64,000 bases of DNA from Agromyces humatus (GTDB lineage Bacteria; Actinomycetota; Actinomycetes; Actinomycetales; Microbacteriaceae). Within the stretch, counting starts at the first letter, position 1; the number at the start of each line of letters is the position of its first letter. A program made the translations under genes and the position numbers. Positions 1-8,266 of this stretch are shown one piece after another. The stretch is from positions 1-64,000 of the forward strand of contig NZ_JAJQPD010000012.1 of assembly GCF_021228295.1 (NCBI RefSeq), written 5' to 3'. The notes below the pieces were generated by a model. That model saw only the letters and a program-made list of their open reading frames with translations. It was not told the origin of the DNA and did not search any database.

Positions 1-99
1 TTCGGCGTCTCGATCGTCGCGATCATCCCCGTCGTGATCCTGTTCATGCTCATCGAGAAACGACTCGTCGGCGGACTCACCGCAGGCAGCGTCAAATAG
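1..99 (+). CDS. Sugar ABC transporter permease, C-terminal end (partial)
   Basis: Only the last 32 codons are in the window. They encode a final transmembrane helix rich in Ile, Val and Phe, then a short tail reading IEKRLVGGLTAGSVK. That ending is typical of MalG-type (binding-protein-dependent) inner-membrane permeases for sugars, where the tail follows the last helix. The gene runs off the left edge, so substrate and operon are not visible. A strong hairpin follows immediately. Assignment rests on this tail only. Confidence 0.7.
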   Translation, partial: FGVSIVAIIPVVILFMLIEKRLVGGLTAGSVK

Positions 100-101
100 G
101 C

Positions 102-133
102 GAGCGAGCGGATGCCGCGGCATCCGCTCGCTC
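102..133. terminator. Palindromic terminator after the ABC permease
   Basis: Two 16-nt arms form a perfect palindrome centred between 117 and 118, beginning three bases after the permease stop. It sits between the permease (+) and the VOC gene (-), so it can serve both. Its GCGGATGCC core recurs in the hairpin at 48647-48682. No U tract follows. Confidence 0.75.
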
Positions 134-151
134 ACACCCCGACGGTTGCAC

Positions 152-541
152 TCAGGCGGCGTCGGCCGCGGTGGTCCAGAGTCCGAGGACGTTGCCCTCG
201 GTGTCACGGAAGTAGCCGAAGTACCCCATGCCCGGGATCGCGGTCTTCGCCTGGACGACGGCGCCACCGAGCCCGACGATCCGCTCGAGCACGGCGTCGA
301 TGTCGTCGACGTCGACGGTGATGATCGGATGGGCGAGATCGGGCGATCGCTCGAACATGCCGCCGTTGATCGCGCCCGGTTCGAGCGGAACCTGCGTCGT
401 CCCGTCGACGGGCGTGGTCACCACGTTGGTGTATCCCAGCTCGGGCAGGACCTCGAGTCGCCAGTCGAACGCGGCACCGTAGAACTCCCGTGCCCGCCCT
501 TGGTCATCGGCGGGGATCTCGAAATGCACGACTCCCGACAT
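152..541 (-). CDS. VOC (glyoxalase/bleomycin-resistance fold) family protein
   Basis: A 129-residue single-domain protein of the vicinal oxygen chelate superfamily. It opens with VVHFEIPADD, then an AREFYGAAFDW helix, then PIITVDVDDIDAVLERI, and ends with YFRDTEGNVLGLW, the usual last strand with the D-x-E-G-N motif. These mark the paired beta-alpha-beta-beta-beta halves. The length is normal for the family. The ATG at 541 was chosen because the fold begins right after it; the upstream open frame is unlike the family. Members bind metals, antibiotics or small metabolites, and the substrate cannot be read from sequence. Confidence 0.8.
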   Translation of the reverse strand: MSGVVHFEIPADDQGRAREFYGAAFDWRLEVLPELGYTNVVTTPVDGTTQVPLEPGAINGGMFERSPDLAHPIITVDVDDIDAVLERIVGLGGAVVQAKTAIPGMGYFGYFRDTEGNVLGLWTTAADAA

Positions 542-675
542 GGTGCGCCTCCAACTTCGGCGACGCGGCACTTCCGCGCCAGCCAACCCGGAGCCTAGCC
601 CGCACGGGGAGTCGCCGTAAGGGCGGGGAGGACGGTCCGGTTGACCCGGCACCACGCGTCCACCAGAGTGGAACC

Positions 676-1770
676 GTGCAGTGGGCTCTGGCCGTCCTCA
701 CCGTCGTCGCGTACGTGACGCTGCCGCTCGGATCCGCGAGCTTCGCGCAGCAGCCGGTGCCGACCCTCATCGTCGGACTCGTCTTCTCGCTGCTCGCGAT
801 CTTCGGGTTCCGCTTCGTGCAGGGGCGCTCGATCTGGTGGGCGGTGGCGTACGTCGGCGTGCAACTGCCACTCGGGTTCGTGGTGTTCTCGCTCTCGGGC
901 GCGGCGGTCGGCGCCATCCTCCTGCTCGTGGTCCTGGTCTCGCAGAGCGTGCTGCTGCTGCCCCTGCCGATCGCGGCCATGGTGGCCGCGGTCATCCCGC
1001 TCGTGCACCTCGGGATGGAGTGGCAGGACGGACTGCGCGAGGGACTCGGCACGCTCGCGGCCACGTTCTTCACGCTCATCGTGACCTGGCTCCTCGTTCG
1101 CGAGCAGAAGGCGAGGGCCGCGCTCGCACACGCGAACGAGCGGTTGCGGGGTTACGCCGCCCAGGCAGAGCAGCTGGCCACGATTCAGGAGCGCAACCGG
1201 CTCGCCCGCGACATCCACGACGGCGTCGGACACCACCTGACCGTCGTGCAGATGCAGCTCGAGGCGGCGCGCGCCGTCATCCGCACGGCCGGGCCCGAGC
1301 GACTCGATGCGATGCTGGCCACGGCGCAGGAGCAGTCGGGGCAGGCGCTCGCTGAGGTACGGCGGTCGGTGGCCGCCCTGCGCGAGCACCGCCCCGCCCT
1401 GCCCGAGGCGCTGCAGGCGCTCACAGCCGAGGCGACCGAGGCGGGCGTGCCGACCGACCTCGAGATCCTCGGAAGCGTGCGCCCGATCCGCGCCGACGTC
1501 GAGGAGTCGCTGTTCCGGGCGGTGCAGGAGGGCCTCACCAACGTCGCCAAGCATGCGCAGGCGAGCCGCACGACGGTCGTCCTCGACTTCTCGGGTGACG
1601 ATCGCCTCCGGCTCGAGGTGCGCGACGACGGCCGAGGACTTCCCGAGACGCCCGGCGACGGCTTCGGGCTCACCGGGTTGCGTGAGCGCATGGCGAACCT
1701 CGGCGGGCGGATGTCGCTGACCCCGGCCGGCGACGCCGGCCTCACCCTGACGGTCGAGGTGCCGGGATGA
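676..1770 (+). CDS. NarL-type sensor histidine kinase (HisKA_3/DesK-like)
   Basis: Membrane histidine kinase of about 364 residues. Several N-terminal hydrophobic helices (residues about 2-140) lead to a short coiled coil and a HisKA_3 dimerisation helix carrying RLARDIHDGVGHHL, where His181 is the probable phosphorylation site. A HATPase_c domain follows, with the N box near EGLTNVAKHA and a G box DDGRGL...GFGLTGLRERM. The GTG at 676 is the in-frame start directly before the first membrane helix; upstream open frame overlaps the VOC gene and has no family character. Its stop overlaps the next start (ATGA), so kinase and regulator are translationally coupled. The signal is unknown. Confidence 0.88.
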   Translation: MQWALAVLTVVAYVTLPLGSASFAQQPVPTLIVGLVFSLLAIFGFRFVQGRSIWWAVAYVGVQLPLGFVVFSLSGAAVGAILLLVVLVSQSVLLLPLPIAAMVAAVIPLVHLGMEWQDGLREGLGTLAATFFTLIVTWLLVREQKARAALAHANERLRGYAAQAEQLATIQERNRLARDIHDGVGHHLTVVQMQLEAARAVIRTAGPERLDAMLATAQEQSGQALAEVRRSVAALREHRPALPEALQALTAEATEAGVPTDLEILGSVRPIRADVEESLFRAVQEGLTNVAKHAQASRTTVVLDFSGDDRLRLEVRDDGRGLPETPGDGFGLTGLRERMANLGGRMSLTPAGDAGLTLTVEVPG

Positions 1771-2405
1771 CGATCCGCGTGCTCGTCGCCGACGATCAGG
1801 CGCTCTTCCGTGAGGCGCTCACGACGCTGCTCGAGGTGCAGCCCGGGATCGAGGTCGTCGGCGAGGCCGGCAACGGCGACGAGGCCGTGCGCCGGAGCGC
1901 CCGGCTGCATCCCGACGTGGTGCTCATGGACCTGCGGATGCCCGTGCTCGACGGCATCGCGGCCACCGCGCGCATTCGCGCCGAGCAGCCCGAGGTGCGC
2001 GTGCTCGCGCTGACGACGTTCGACGACGATGACGACGTGTTCGCGGCGCTGCGCGCGGGCGCGGTCGGGTACCTCCTCAAGGACGTGTCCTCGGTGAGGC
2101 TCGTCGAGGCGCTCGACGCCGCAGCGCGGGGCGAGTCGGTGCTGCAGCCGTCGGTGGCGGCGAAGGTCGTGGCACGGGTCGCCGGGCTGCCCGAGGATGC
2201 GCCGCCCCCCGAGCATCCGCTCTCCGACCGCGAGGTCGAGGTCGTGCGCCTCCTCGCCGAGGGCCGCAGCAACCGCGAGATCGCCGGCACGCTCTTCCTC
2301 GCCGAGGGCACCGTCAAGAACCTCGTCACGAGCGTGCTGTCGAAGCTCGAGGTGCGCGACCGCACGCAGGCGGCCATCCGCGCACGCGACCTCGGCGTCC
2401 TCTGA
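1767..2405 (+). CDS. NarL/FixJ-type response regulator
   Basis: A 212-residue partner of the preceding kinase. The receiver domain (about 1-120) has the acidic pair at residues 9-10 (VADDQ), the phospho-acceptor Asp55 in VVLMDLRMP, and the conserved Lys in GYLLKD. A LuxR-type helix-turn-helix (about 148-205) shows LSDREVEVVRLLAEG and GTVKNLVTSVLSKL. It should bind DNA when phosphorylated. The start overlaps the kinase stop by four bases. Target genes are not evident; the membrane protein gene begins 141 bp downstream. Confidence 0.92.
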   Translation: MTIRVLVADDQALFREALTTLLEVQPGIEVVGEAGNGDEAVRRSARLHPDVVLMDLRMPVLDGIAATARIRAEQPEVRVLALTTFDDDDDVFAALRAGAVGYLLKDVSSVRLVEALDAAARGESVLQPSVAAKVVARVAGLPEDAPPPEHPLSDREVEVVRLLAEGRSNREIAGTLFLAEGTVKNLVTSVLSKLEVRDRTQAAIRARDLGVL

Positions 2406-2546
2406 AGCGTCCGCCCGCCGGGTCACCGCCGAGCCGCCGAGGTCACGCCCGAACGTGACCCGGAACATGACCTTCGGCACGTGTCGCCGCCGCGCGTCCC
2501 GCGGAGGATTCCGTGTGTTCCCGCTTCGAACACGCAAGGAGTAGAG

Positions 2547-2960
2547 ATGAACCACACAGAGACGGCCCACCGCACCGAGGCGACCGCGCAGCGACCTTCG
2601 CTGCTGCGGTTCGCACTCCACGGGCTGGAGATGGTGATCGCCATGATCGTCGGCATGGTCGTGCTGGACCCGGTCTGGGCGTTCGCCTGGCCGGGGCTCC
2701 ACGAGAACACCGTCGCGCAGGCGCTCGTGATGGCCACGGACATGTCGATCGGCATGGCCGTGTGGATGCGGGTCCGCGGTCACGGCCTGCCGGCCATCGC
2801 CGAGATGTCGGCGGCGATGTACCTGTCGTTCCTGGTGCTGCTGCCGTTCCTCTGGGCCGGGGTGCTCTCGGGCATGGCGTTCATGACCGCCGGGCACGTG
2901 CTCATGGTCCCGGCCATGCTGATCGCGATGCTGCGCCGCCGGCACGAGTACGGGTGGTGA
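2547..2960 (+). CDS. Four-helix membrane protein, function unknown
   Basis: A 137-residue integral membrane protein with about four hydrophobic segments (LEMVIAMIVGMVVLDPVW, ALVMATDMSIGMAVW, AAMYLSFLVLLPFLW and a last one rich in Met and His). Met-rich helices plus His residues could suggest metal handling, but that is only a guess. Related actinobacterial proteins are sometimes labelled FliP-like, which I do not accept because no flagellar gene is near. The ATG at 2547 follows a good ribosome site, AAGGAG. The stop overlaps the next gene by GTGA, so the two products probably work together. Confidence 0.7.
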   Translation: MNHTETAHRTEATAQRPSLLRFALHGLEMVIAMIVGMVVLDPVWAFAWPGLHENTVAQALVMATDMSIGMAVWMRVRGHGLPAIAEMSAAMYLSFLVLLPFLWAGVLSGMAFMTAGHVLMVPAMLIAMLRRRHEYGW

Positions 2961-4270
2961 CCCCGATGCGTGCCGTCCTTCGCGTCGTCGTGCTCGTGCT
3001 CGCGGCGCTGGTGCTGCCCGCAGCGCTCGGCACTCCGGCGGTCATCGGGGCGCTCACCTCGCTGAACGCGCCGCGGACCGACGGCGTCTCCCCGCCACCC
3101 GCACCGGTCGAACACGACCCGTCCAAGCCGACGGCGGTGGTCGTCGTCGGCGACGAGGGCGCGGTCGTGTCCGACACGCTCGCCCCCTACGAGATCCTCG
3201 CCACCACGGGAGCGTTCAACGTCTACACCGTGGCGCCCGCGATGCACCCAGTGCCGCTCACGGGAGGACTCGACCTCGTGCCCGACCTCACCTTCGCCGG
3301 ACTCGACGAGGTGCTCGGCGGATCGGCGGACGTCGTGGTGGTCCCGGCCATGCCCGACGTCGGCCGGCCGACGATCGAACCCGTCACCGACTGGCTCGCC
3401 GCGCAGGCTGCCGGGGGAGCGCTGCTCCTCAGCGTCTGCAACGGATCCGGCGTGCTCGCCTCGGCCGGTCTGCTCGACGGCCGAACCGCGACCGCGCACT
3501 GGCTGCGCATCGACGAGTTCGAGCGCGCCTACGGGGCCGTCGACTGGGTGCGTGGCACGAGGTACGTCGACGACGGCGACGTCGTCAGCACCGCCGGCAT
3601 CCTGTCGGGCATCGACGGCACGTTGCGCGTCGTCGAGCGCCTCGCCGGCGCGGATGCCGCAGCCGAGGCCGCGCGCGAGATCGCGTGGCCGTTCTACCAC
3701 CGCGACGGTGCCGCCCGATTGGAGCAGGCGCAGCTCGCGCCATCGGATGCCGTGGTGGCGTTCAACACGGCATTCAACTGGGGTCGGCCGAATATCGGGG
3801 TGCAGCTGACCGACGGAGTCGGCGAGCTCGAACTCGCCTCGGTCTTCGACACCTACGGGCAATCGCTGGCGGTGCGCACGGTCGCCGTGGGCGACGGCGC
3901 CGTGCAGTCCCGCCACGGCCTCACCTTCGTGCCGCGCACCGACACCGGGGCCGGACTCGATCGGCTCATCGTGCCCGGCACGGCCGAGCACGAACCCGTC
4001 CACGGAATGGAACCGGAGTATCCGCACCGCACGGCTGGTTTCGCGTTCGACAGCGTGCTGCAGGACCTCGCGCGAACGACGGACGTGGCCACCGCGGAGT
4101 GGACGGCGAAGGTGCTGGAGTACCCCGTCGACGACCTGGCACTCGAGGGGCCGTCCTGGCCGTGGGCCGAGACGTTCCGGCTGCTCCTCCTCGCCGCCGT
4201 CGGGGTGCTCCTGGCGCTCGGAGCGTTCGCACTCGTCCGTGCTCGCCGACGGGGGCGCTCGGGCACGTAG
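2957..4270 (+). CDS. DJ-1/PfpI-like protein with membrane anchors at both ends
   Basis: About 437 residues. An N-terminal hydrophobic helix (5-30) precedes a glutamine-amidotransferase-like DJ-1/PfpI domain. Its nucleophile elbow is [15 protein letters not shown], with Cys161. A second, partly similar half follows ([18 protein letters not shown], then [18 protein letters not shown]), and a C-terminal helix (about 405-428) ends in Arg-rich residues. This implies an extracytoplasmic domain held at the membrane. The family includes chaperones, glyoxalases and transcription regulators, so activity is open. GTG at 2957 gives a four-base overlap with the previous stop; ATG at 2966 is the alternative. 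Confidence 0.72.
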   Translation: MTPMRAVLRVVVLVLAALVLPAALGTPAVIGALTSLNAPRTDGVSPPPAPVEHDPSKPTAVVVVGDEGAVVSDTLAPYEILATTGAFNVYTVAPAMHPVPLTGGLDLVPDLTFAGLDEVLGGSADVVVVPAMPDVGRPTIEPVTDWLAAQAAGGALLLSVCNGSGVLASAGLLDGRTATAHWLRIDEFERAYGAVDWVRGTRYVDDGDVVSTAGILSGIDGTLRVVERLAGADAAAEAAREIAWPFYHRDGAARLEQAQLAPSDAVVAFNTAFNWGRPNIGVQLTDGVGELELASVFDTYGQSLAVRTVAVGDGAVQSRHGLTFVPRTDTGAGLDRLIVPGTAEHEPVHGMEPEYPHRTAGFAFDSVLQDLARTTDVATAEWTAKVLEYPVDDLALEGPSWPWAETFRLLLLAAVGVLLALGAFALVRARRRGRSGT

Positions 4271-4349
4271 CCACACCGACTGCCGTTCCCGTGCCCACGA
4301 ACGACCACGTGCGCACGGGAACCGCGGCGCGGGACATCCGTTGCTATGC

Positions 4350-4430
4350 TTGCGTTCGTCGCGACTGGCGTTGAGATGGGTTCCCATCGGGGAGCGACCT
4401 GGCACGCACCGACCGCACGCCTGGGCCGGT
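4350..4430 (+). ncRNA. ZTP (pfl) riboswitch aptamer
   Basis: The leader of glyA carries the conserved blocks of the pfl/ZTP aptamer in order: GCGACTGGCG at 4361-4370, the CGGGGAGCGACC stretch at 4388-4399, and the 3' block CCGC..GCCTGGGC ending near 4426. This riboswitch senses ZTP/ZMP (AICAR phosphates), which build up when 10-formyl-tetrahydrofolate is low, and switches on one-carbon genes. The downstream genes glyA and folD are typical targets. The call comes from matching recalled consensus blocks by eye; a covariance-model search was not run. Confidence 0.82.
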
Positions 4431-4486
4431 ACGGATGCCTCGTGGCGCGAGTCGCACGAGGCAGCACCCTCGTTTGGTCCGTACCG
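4427..4486 (+). promoter_or_regulatory. Probable expression-platform hairpin of the glyA riboswitch
   Basis: Nine bases at 4427-4435 pair perfectly with 4478-4486, and inside this an eight-base stem (4436-4443 with 4456-4463) forms. The outer stem begins inside the 3' end of the aptamer and ends four bases before the glyA Shine-Dalgarno AAGGAG (4491-4496). There is no U tract, so control of ribosome access or a non-canonical stop is more likely than a classical terminator. The mechanism is inferred. Confidence 0.6.
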
Positions 4487-4502
4487 TCAGAAGGAGCCAG
4501 TC

Positions 4503-5777
4503 TTGGCCGAGTCCGTCTTCAACGCCCCCCTCTCCGAGGTCGATCCCGAGATCGCCGAGGTGCTCGAGCTCGAGCTCGGTCGCCAGCGCGACTACCTCGA
4601 GATGATCGCGAGTGAGAACTTCGTCCCCGTGTCGGTGCTGCAGTCGCAGGGTTCGGTGCTCACGAACAAGTACGCCGAGGGCTACCCCGGCCGCCGCTAC
4701 TACGGCGGCTGCGAGTACGTCGACGTCGCCGAGTCGCTCGCCATCGAGCGAGCCAAGAGCCTGTTCGGCGCCGAGTACGCGAACGTCCAGCCGCACTCGG
4801 GCGCCACCGCCAACGCCGCCGTGCTTTCGGCCATCGCCACCCCCGGCGACACGATCCTCGGCCTCGAGCTCGCGCATGGCGGCCACCTCACCCACGGCAT
4901 GCGGCTCAACTTCTCGGGCAAGCTCTACAACGCGGTCGCCTACGGCGTCGACCCAGAGACGTTCGTCGTCGACATGAACGTCGTGCGCGACAAGGCCCTC
5001 GAGCACAAGCCGCAGGTCATCATCGCCGGCTGGTCGGCGTACCCCCGCCAGCTCGACTTCGCCGCGTTCCGCGAGATCGCCGATGAGGTCGGCGCCAAGC
5101 TCTGGGTCGACATGGCGCACTTCGCGGGCCTCGTCGCCGCGGGCCTGCACCCGAACCCGGTGCCCCACGCCGACGTCGTGTCGTCGACCGTGCACAAGAC
5201 GATCGGCGGCCCCCGCTCGGGCTTCATCGTCGCGCGCGACATGGAGCTCGCGAAGAAGCTCAACTCGAACGTGTTCCCGGGCCAGCAGGGCGGGCCGCTC
5301 ATGCACGTCATCGCGGCGAAGGCCACGGCGTTCAAGATCGCGGCCTCGGCCGAGTTCGCGGACCGCCAGGAGCGTACCGTGCGCGGCGCGAAGATCCTCG
5401 CCGAGCGCCTCACGGCCGATGACTCGCGCGCCGCCGGCGTCGACGTGCTCACGGGCGGCACCGACGTGCACCTCGTGCTCGCCGACCTGCGCAACTCCGC
5501 GATCGACGGCCAGCAGGCCGAAGACCTGCTGCACGAGGCGCTCATCACCGTCAACCGCAACGCGGTGCCGTTCGACCCGCGCCCGCCGATGGTCACCTCG
5601 GGCCTGCGAATCGGCACGCCCGCGCTCGCCACCCGCGGGTTCGGCGACGCCGAGTTCACCGAGGTCGCCGACATCATCGCACTCACGTTGCAGGGCGGGG
5701 CGGATGTCCCGGCGCTGCGCGCCCGCGTCGAGGCCCTCACGGCGCGATTCCCCCTGTACCCCGGCCTGGCGCAGTAG
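4503..5777 (+). CDS. glyA: Serine hydroxymethyltransferase
   Basis: A 424-residue PLP enzyme that converts serine and tetrahydrofolate to glycine and 5,10-methylene-THF in the cytoplasm, the main source of one-carbon units. Visible motifs are [12 protein letters not shown] near the N terminus, [14 protein letters not shown], and the PLP-lysine segment [15 protein letters not shown] with Lys232. Length is normal. The start is TTG at 4503, seven bases after AAGGAG; no better start exists upstream because the ZTP riboswitch lies there. FolD, which uses the product, is encoded next, about 130 bp downstream after a long inverted repeat. Confidence 0.96.
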   Translation: MAESVFNAPLSEVDPEIAEVLELELGRQRDYLEMIASENFVPVSVLQSQGSVLTNKYAEGYPGRRYYGGCEYVDVAESLAIERAKSLFGAEYANVQPHSGATANAAVLSAIATPGDTILGLELAHGGHLTHGMRLNFSGKLYNAVAYGVDPETFVVDMNVVRDKALEHKPQVIIAGWSAYPRQLDFAAFREIADEVGAKLWVDMAHFAGLVAAGLHPNPVPHADVVSSTVHKTIGGPRSGFIVARDMELAKKLNSNVFPGQQGGPLMHVIAAKATAFKIAASAEFADRQERTVRGAKILAERLTADDSRAAGVDVLTGGTDVHLVLADLRNSAIDGQQAEDLLHEALITVNRNAVPFDPRPPMVTSGLRIGTPALATRGFGDAEFTEVADIIALTLQGGADVPALRARVEALTARFPLYPGLAQ

Positions 5778-5802
5778 GGAGCGGCACACGCAGCCCTTGC
5801 GC

Positions 5803-5886
5803 ACGGTTGCCGGATTCGGGGATTTCTGCGACACGCGCTGCAACCGTCAAGCCAGCGCGGCGCGTCGCGGAAATCCCCGAATCCGG
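5803..5886. repeat. Long imperfect inverted repeat between glyA and folD
   Basis: The arm at 5810-5840 is nearly the reverse complement of 5853-5886, with CCGGATTCGGGGATTTC at one end and GAAATCCCCGAATCCGG at the other, giving a hairpin of about 30 bp. A competing eight-base pair, ACGGTTGC (5803-5810) with GCAACCGT (5840-5847), brackets only the left arm, so two exclusive folds are possible. It could be a terminator/antiterminator, an mRNA-stabilising element, or a small mobile palindrome. No second copy was noticed in this window. Confidence 0.75.
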
Positions 5887-5909
5887 AAGCACAGAAACGG
5901 AGCTCCATC

Positions 5910-6794
5910 ATGACCGCCATCACGCTCGACGGGGTCGCCACGGCCTCCGCCGTGAAGTCCGAGCTCGCCTCGCGGATCGCGCTGCTGCGCGCGCACGGGG
6001 TCGTTCCCGGACTCGGCACGCTGCTCGTCGGCGACGACCCCGGCTCGAAGTCCTACGTGGCGGGCAAGCACCGCGACTGCGCCGAGGTGGGCATCGAGTC
6101 CATCCGCGTCGACCTGCCCGCATCTGCGACCACGGCCGACGTGCGCGCCGCCATCCGCGACCTCAATGCCGCGTCCGAGGTGACGGGGTACATCGTGCAG
6201 CTGCCGCTGCCCGCCGGGCATGACGAGAACGCGATGCTCGAGCTCATCGACCCCGACAAGGACGCCGACGGCCTGCACCCCACGAACCTCGGCCGGCTCG
6301 TGCTCGGCATCGAGGGCGAGCTGCACTCGCCGCTGCCGTGCACGCCGGCGGGCATCGTCGAGATGCTGCGACGCTACGACGTGCCGATCCGCGGGCGGCA
6401 CGTCACGGTCATCGGTCGCGGCCTCACGGTGGGGCGTCCGCTGGGGCTGCTCTTCACGCGCAAGGGCCTCGACGCGACCGTGACCCTGACGCACTCCCGC
6501 ACCATCGACCTCGCGGCCGAGGTGCGCCGGGCCGATATCGTCGTCGCCGCCGTGGGCGTTCCGCACCTCGTGAAGCCCGAGTGGATCAGGCCCGGCGCCG
6601 CGGTGCTCGACGTCGGCATCACCCGCGTGCAAGACGAGGAGACCGGAAAGGCCCGGCTCACGGGCGATGTCGATCCCGACGTCGCATCGGTCGCCGGGCA
6701 CCTCTCGCCGAACCCGGGCGGGGTCGGGCCGATGACCAGGGCGATGCTCCTCGCGAACGTCGTGAAGTCGGCCGAGTTCAAGCTCGCCCGGTAG
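5910..6794 (+). CDS. folD: Bifunctional methylene-THF dehydrogenase / methenyl-THF cyclohydrolase
   Basis: 294 residues. It oxidises 5,10-methylene-THF to methenyl-THF with NADP and hydrolyses that to 10-formyl-THF, the donor for purine and initiator-tRNA formylation. Seen in sequence: the YVAGKHRDC segment with the catalytic YxxxK, the folate-site block [19 protein letters not shown], the nucleotide-binding loop [13 protein letters not shown], and the C-terminal [14 protein letters not shown]. The ATG at 5910 lies behind ACGGAG. It is co-directional with glyA and likely in the same riboswitch-controlled unit, unless the inverted repeat between them blocks read-through. Confidence 0.96.
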   Translation: MTAITLDGVATASAVKSELASRIALLRAHGVVPGLGTLLVGDDPGSKSYVAGKHRDCAEVGIESIRVDLPASATTADVRAAIRDLNAASEVTGYIVQLPLPAGHDENAMLELIDPDKDADGLHPTNLGRLVLGIEGELHSPLPCTPAGIVEMLRRYDVPIRGRHVTVIGRGLTVGRPLGLLFTRKGLDATVTLTHSRTIDLAAEVRRADIVVAAVGVPHLVKPEWIRPGAAVLDVGITRVQDEETGKARLTGDVDPDVASVAGHLSPNPGGVGPMTRAMLLANVVKSAEFKLAR

Positions 6795-6860
6795 CCCCGC
6801 GGCGGGTCCATGCGCGCAGCAAGCGCGATCCGTCACCCGGCCTCCTCCCGGTCGCCCGGC

Positions 6861-6904
6861 GTTCACTCGTTGATCACCGAGCGGCAAGCCTGCGCGCGTA
6901 GCTT
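6861..6904 (+). promoter_or_regulatory. Possible PHO-box-controlled leaderless promoter of the sugar-acid cluster
   Basis: GTTCACT (6861-6867) and GATCACC (6872-6878) are 11 bp apart, each one base off the actinobacterial PHO half-site GTTCACC. They overlap where a -35 would lie for the -10 box TAGCTT (6899-6904). Transcription would start at or near the ATG at 6911, which lacks a Shine-Dalgarno. Half-sites are degenerate, so regulation by a PhoP/RegX3-like activator is a hypothesis. Confidence 0.4.
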
Positions 6905-6910
6905 CGCGGC

Positions 6911-8266
6911 ATGCTCCCAGACGGGCGACAGGTAGGTCGCACCACGCCCCCCGCGGCGGGGGTCGTCGCCATCGTGCCCGCGCGAGGCGGCTCCAAGGGT
7001 CTCCCGGGCAAGAACCTCGCGCCCGTCGCGGGCGTGCCGCTCATCACCCGAACGATTCGGGCCGCGATCGGCGCGAGCCGCATCGACGCCGTGTTCGTGT
7101 CGACCGACGATGACCGCATCGCCGATGCGGCCCATGCCGAGGGTGCCGGGGTGATCCGCCGCCCGGTCGAACTCGCGGGCGACACCGCGAGCTCCGAATC
7201 GGCACTGCTGCACGCGCTCGACGAGATCGCCGCCGGTGCCGGCACCCTGCCCGGCACCACGGTGTTCCTGCAGGCGACGTCGCCGTTCGTCGACTCCGCC
7301 GACCTCGACGAGGCCGTGCGCCGAGTCGTCGACGGCGAGGACGACGTGGTCTTCTCGGTCGTGCCGAGCCACGCCTTCCTCTGGCGCGATTCGCCCGACG
7401 GGGCCGAGGGCGTCAACCACGAGTCATCCGTTCGACCGCGACGGCAGGAGCGCGAGCCCGAGTACCGCGAGACCGGCGCCTTCTACGTGATGCGCACCGA
7501 CGGGTTCCGCGAGGCGGGCCACCGCTTCTTCGGCCGCATCGGCATGCTGCGCGTGCCCGATGCCCACGCGATCGAGATCGACGACCCCGCCGACCTGGCC
7601 CTTGCGCGCGTGATCGCGCGCGGCGGACTCGGCGACGACGATCCGGTCGGCACCGGCCCCGTCGTCGTCCCGCCGCAGACAGCGCGCCGCCACGTCTCGG
7701 CGGGTCACGACGGCCATGACGTCGCGCAGCGCCGCCCGACGCGCCTCATCGACGTCGACGCCGTCGTCACCGACTTCGACGGCGTGCACACCGACGACAC
7801 CGCCTGGGTCGACGCCGAGGGCCGCGAACTCGTGCGCGTCAGTCGCAGTGACGGCCACGGCGTGGCACGGTTGCGCGAGGCGGGCATCCCCGTGCTGATC
7901 CTCTCGGCCGAGACCAACCCCGTCGTCGCTGCTCGGGCCGCGAAGCTGCAGGTCGAGGTACGCCACGGCGTGGCCGAGAAGGGCGTCGTGCTCGCCGAGT
8001 GGGCCGAGGCACGGGGCATCCGACTCGACCGCATCGCCTACCTCGGCAACGACGAGGGAGACCTTCCCGCCCTCGCGCTCGTCGGCTGGCCCGTCGCGGT
8101 CGCCGACGCAGTGGCGTCGGTGCGCAGCATCGCACGACTCGTGCTCGACCGCCGCGGCGGCACGGGCGCGGTGCGCGAACTCGCCGAACTCGTCGTCGGC
8201 GCGCGAACCATTCCCGAATCGGCATACGCCGATCGGGTCGTCCAGAAGCAGGGAGCTTTCGCATGA
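6911..8266 (+). CDS. CMP-nonulosonic acid synthetase fused to a KdsC-like HAD phosphatase
   Basis: 451 residues in two domains. The N domain (about 15-235) is an acylneuraminate cytidylyltransferase with VAIVPARGGSKGLPGKNL, FLQATSPF and a late EIDDPADLALA motif; it loads CMP onto a sialic-acid-like sugar. The C domain (about 277-430) is a KdsC-type HAD hydrolase with VVTDFDGVHTDD as the Asp nucleophile loop and YLGNDEGDLPAL as the metal loop. One chain could thus dephosphorylate a 9-phosphate sugar and activate it. The ATG at 6911 follows a -10 box by six bases. The stop overlaps the synthase start (ATGA). Confidence 0.87.
   Translation: MLPDGRQVGRTTPPAAGVVAIVPARGGSKGLPGKNLAPVAGVPLITRTIRAAIGASRIDAVFVSTDDDRIADAAHAEGAGVIRRPVELAGDTASSESALLHALDEIAAGAGTLPGTTVFLQATSPFVDSADLDEAVRRVVDGEDDVVFSVVPSHAFLWRDSPDGAEGVNHESSVRPRRQEREPEYRETGAFYVMRTDGFREAGHRFFGRIGMLRVPDAHAIEIDDPADLALARVIARGGLGDDDPVGTGPVVVPPQTARRHVSAGHDGHDVAQRRPTRLIDVDAVVTDFDGVHTDDTAWVDAEGRELVRVSRSDGHGVARLREAGIPVLILSAETNPVVAARAAKLQVEVRHGVAEKGVVLAEWAEARGIRLDRIAYLGNDEGDLPALALVGWPVAVADAVASVRSIARLVLDRRGGTGAVRELAELVVGARTIPESAYADRVVQKQGAFA

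Noticed and set aside
2547..2960. FliP-type flagellar protein
   Set aside because: No flagellar genes are nearby and the sequence lacks FliP signatures; called an unknown membrane protein.
2780..4405. Long minus-strand frames opposite real genes (for example here and at 1185-2945, 4344-5843)
   Set aside because: Common in GC-rich DNA; low-complexity Arg/His/Asp sequence without domains, while the plus-strand genes are clear.
4350..4430. THF riboswitch
   Set aside because: The conserved GCGACTGGCG and CGGGGAGCGACC blocks belong to the ZTP (pfl) class.
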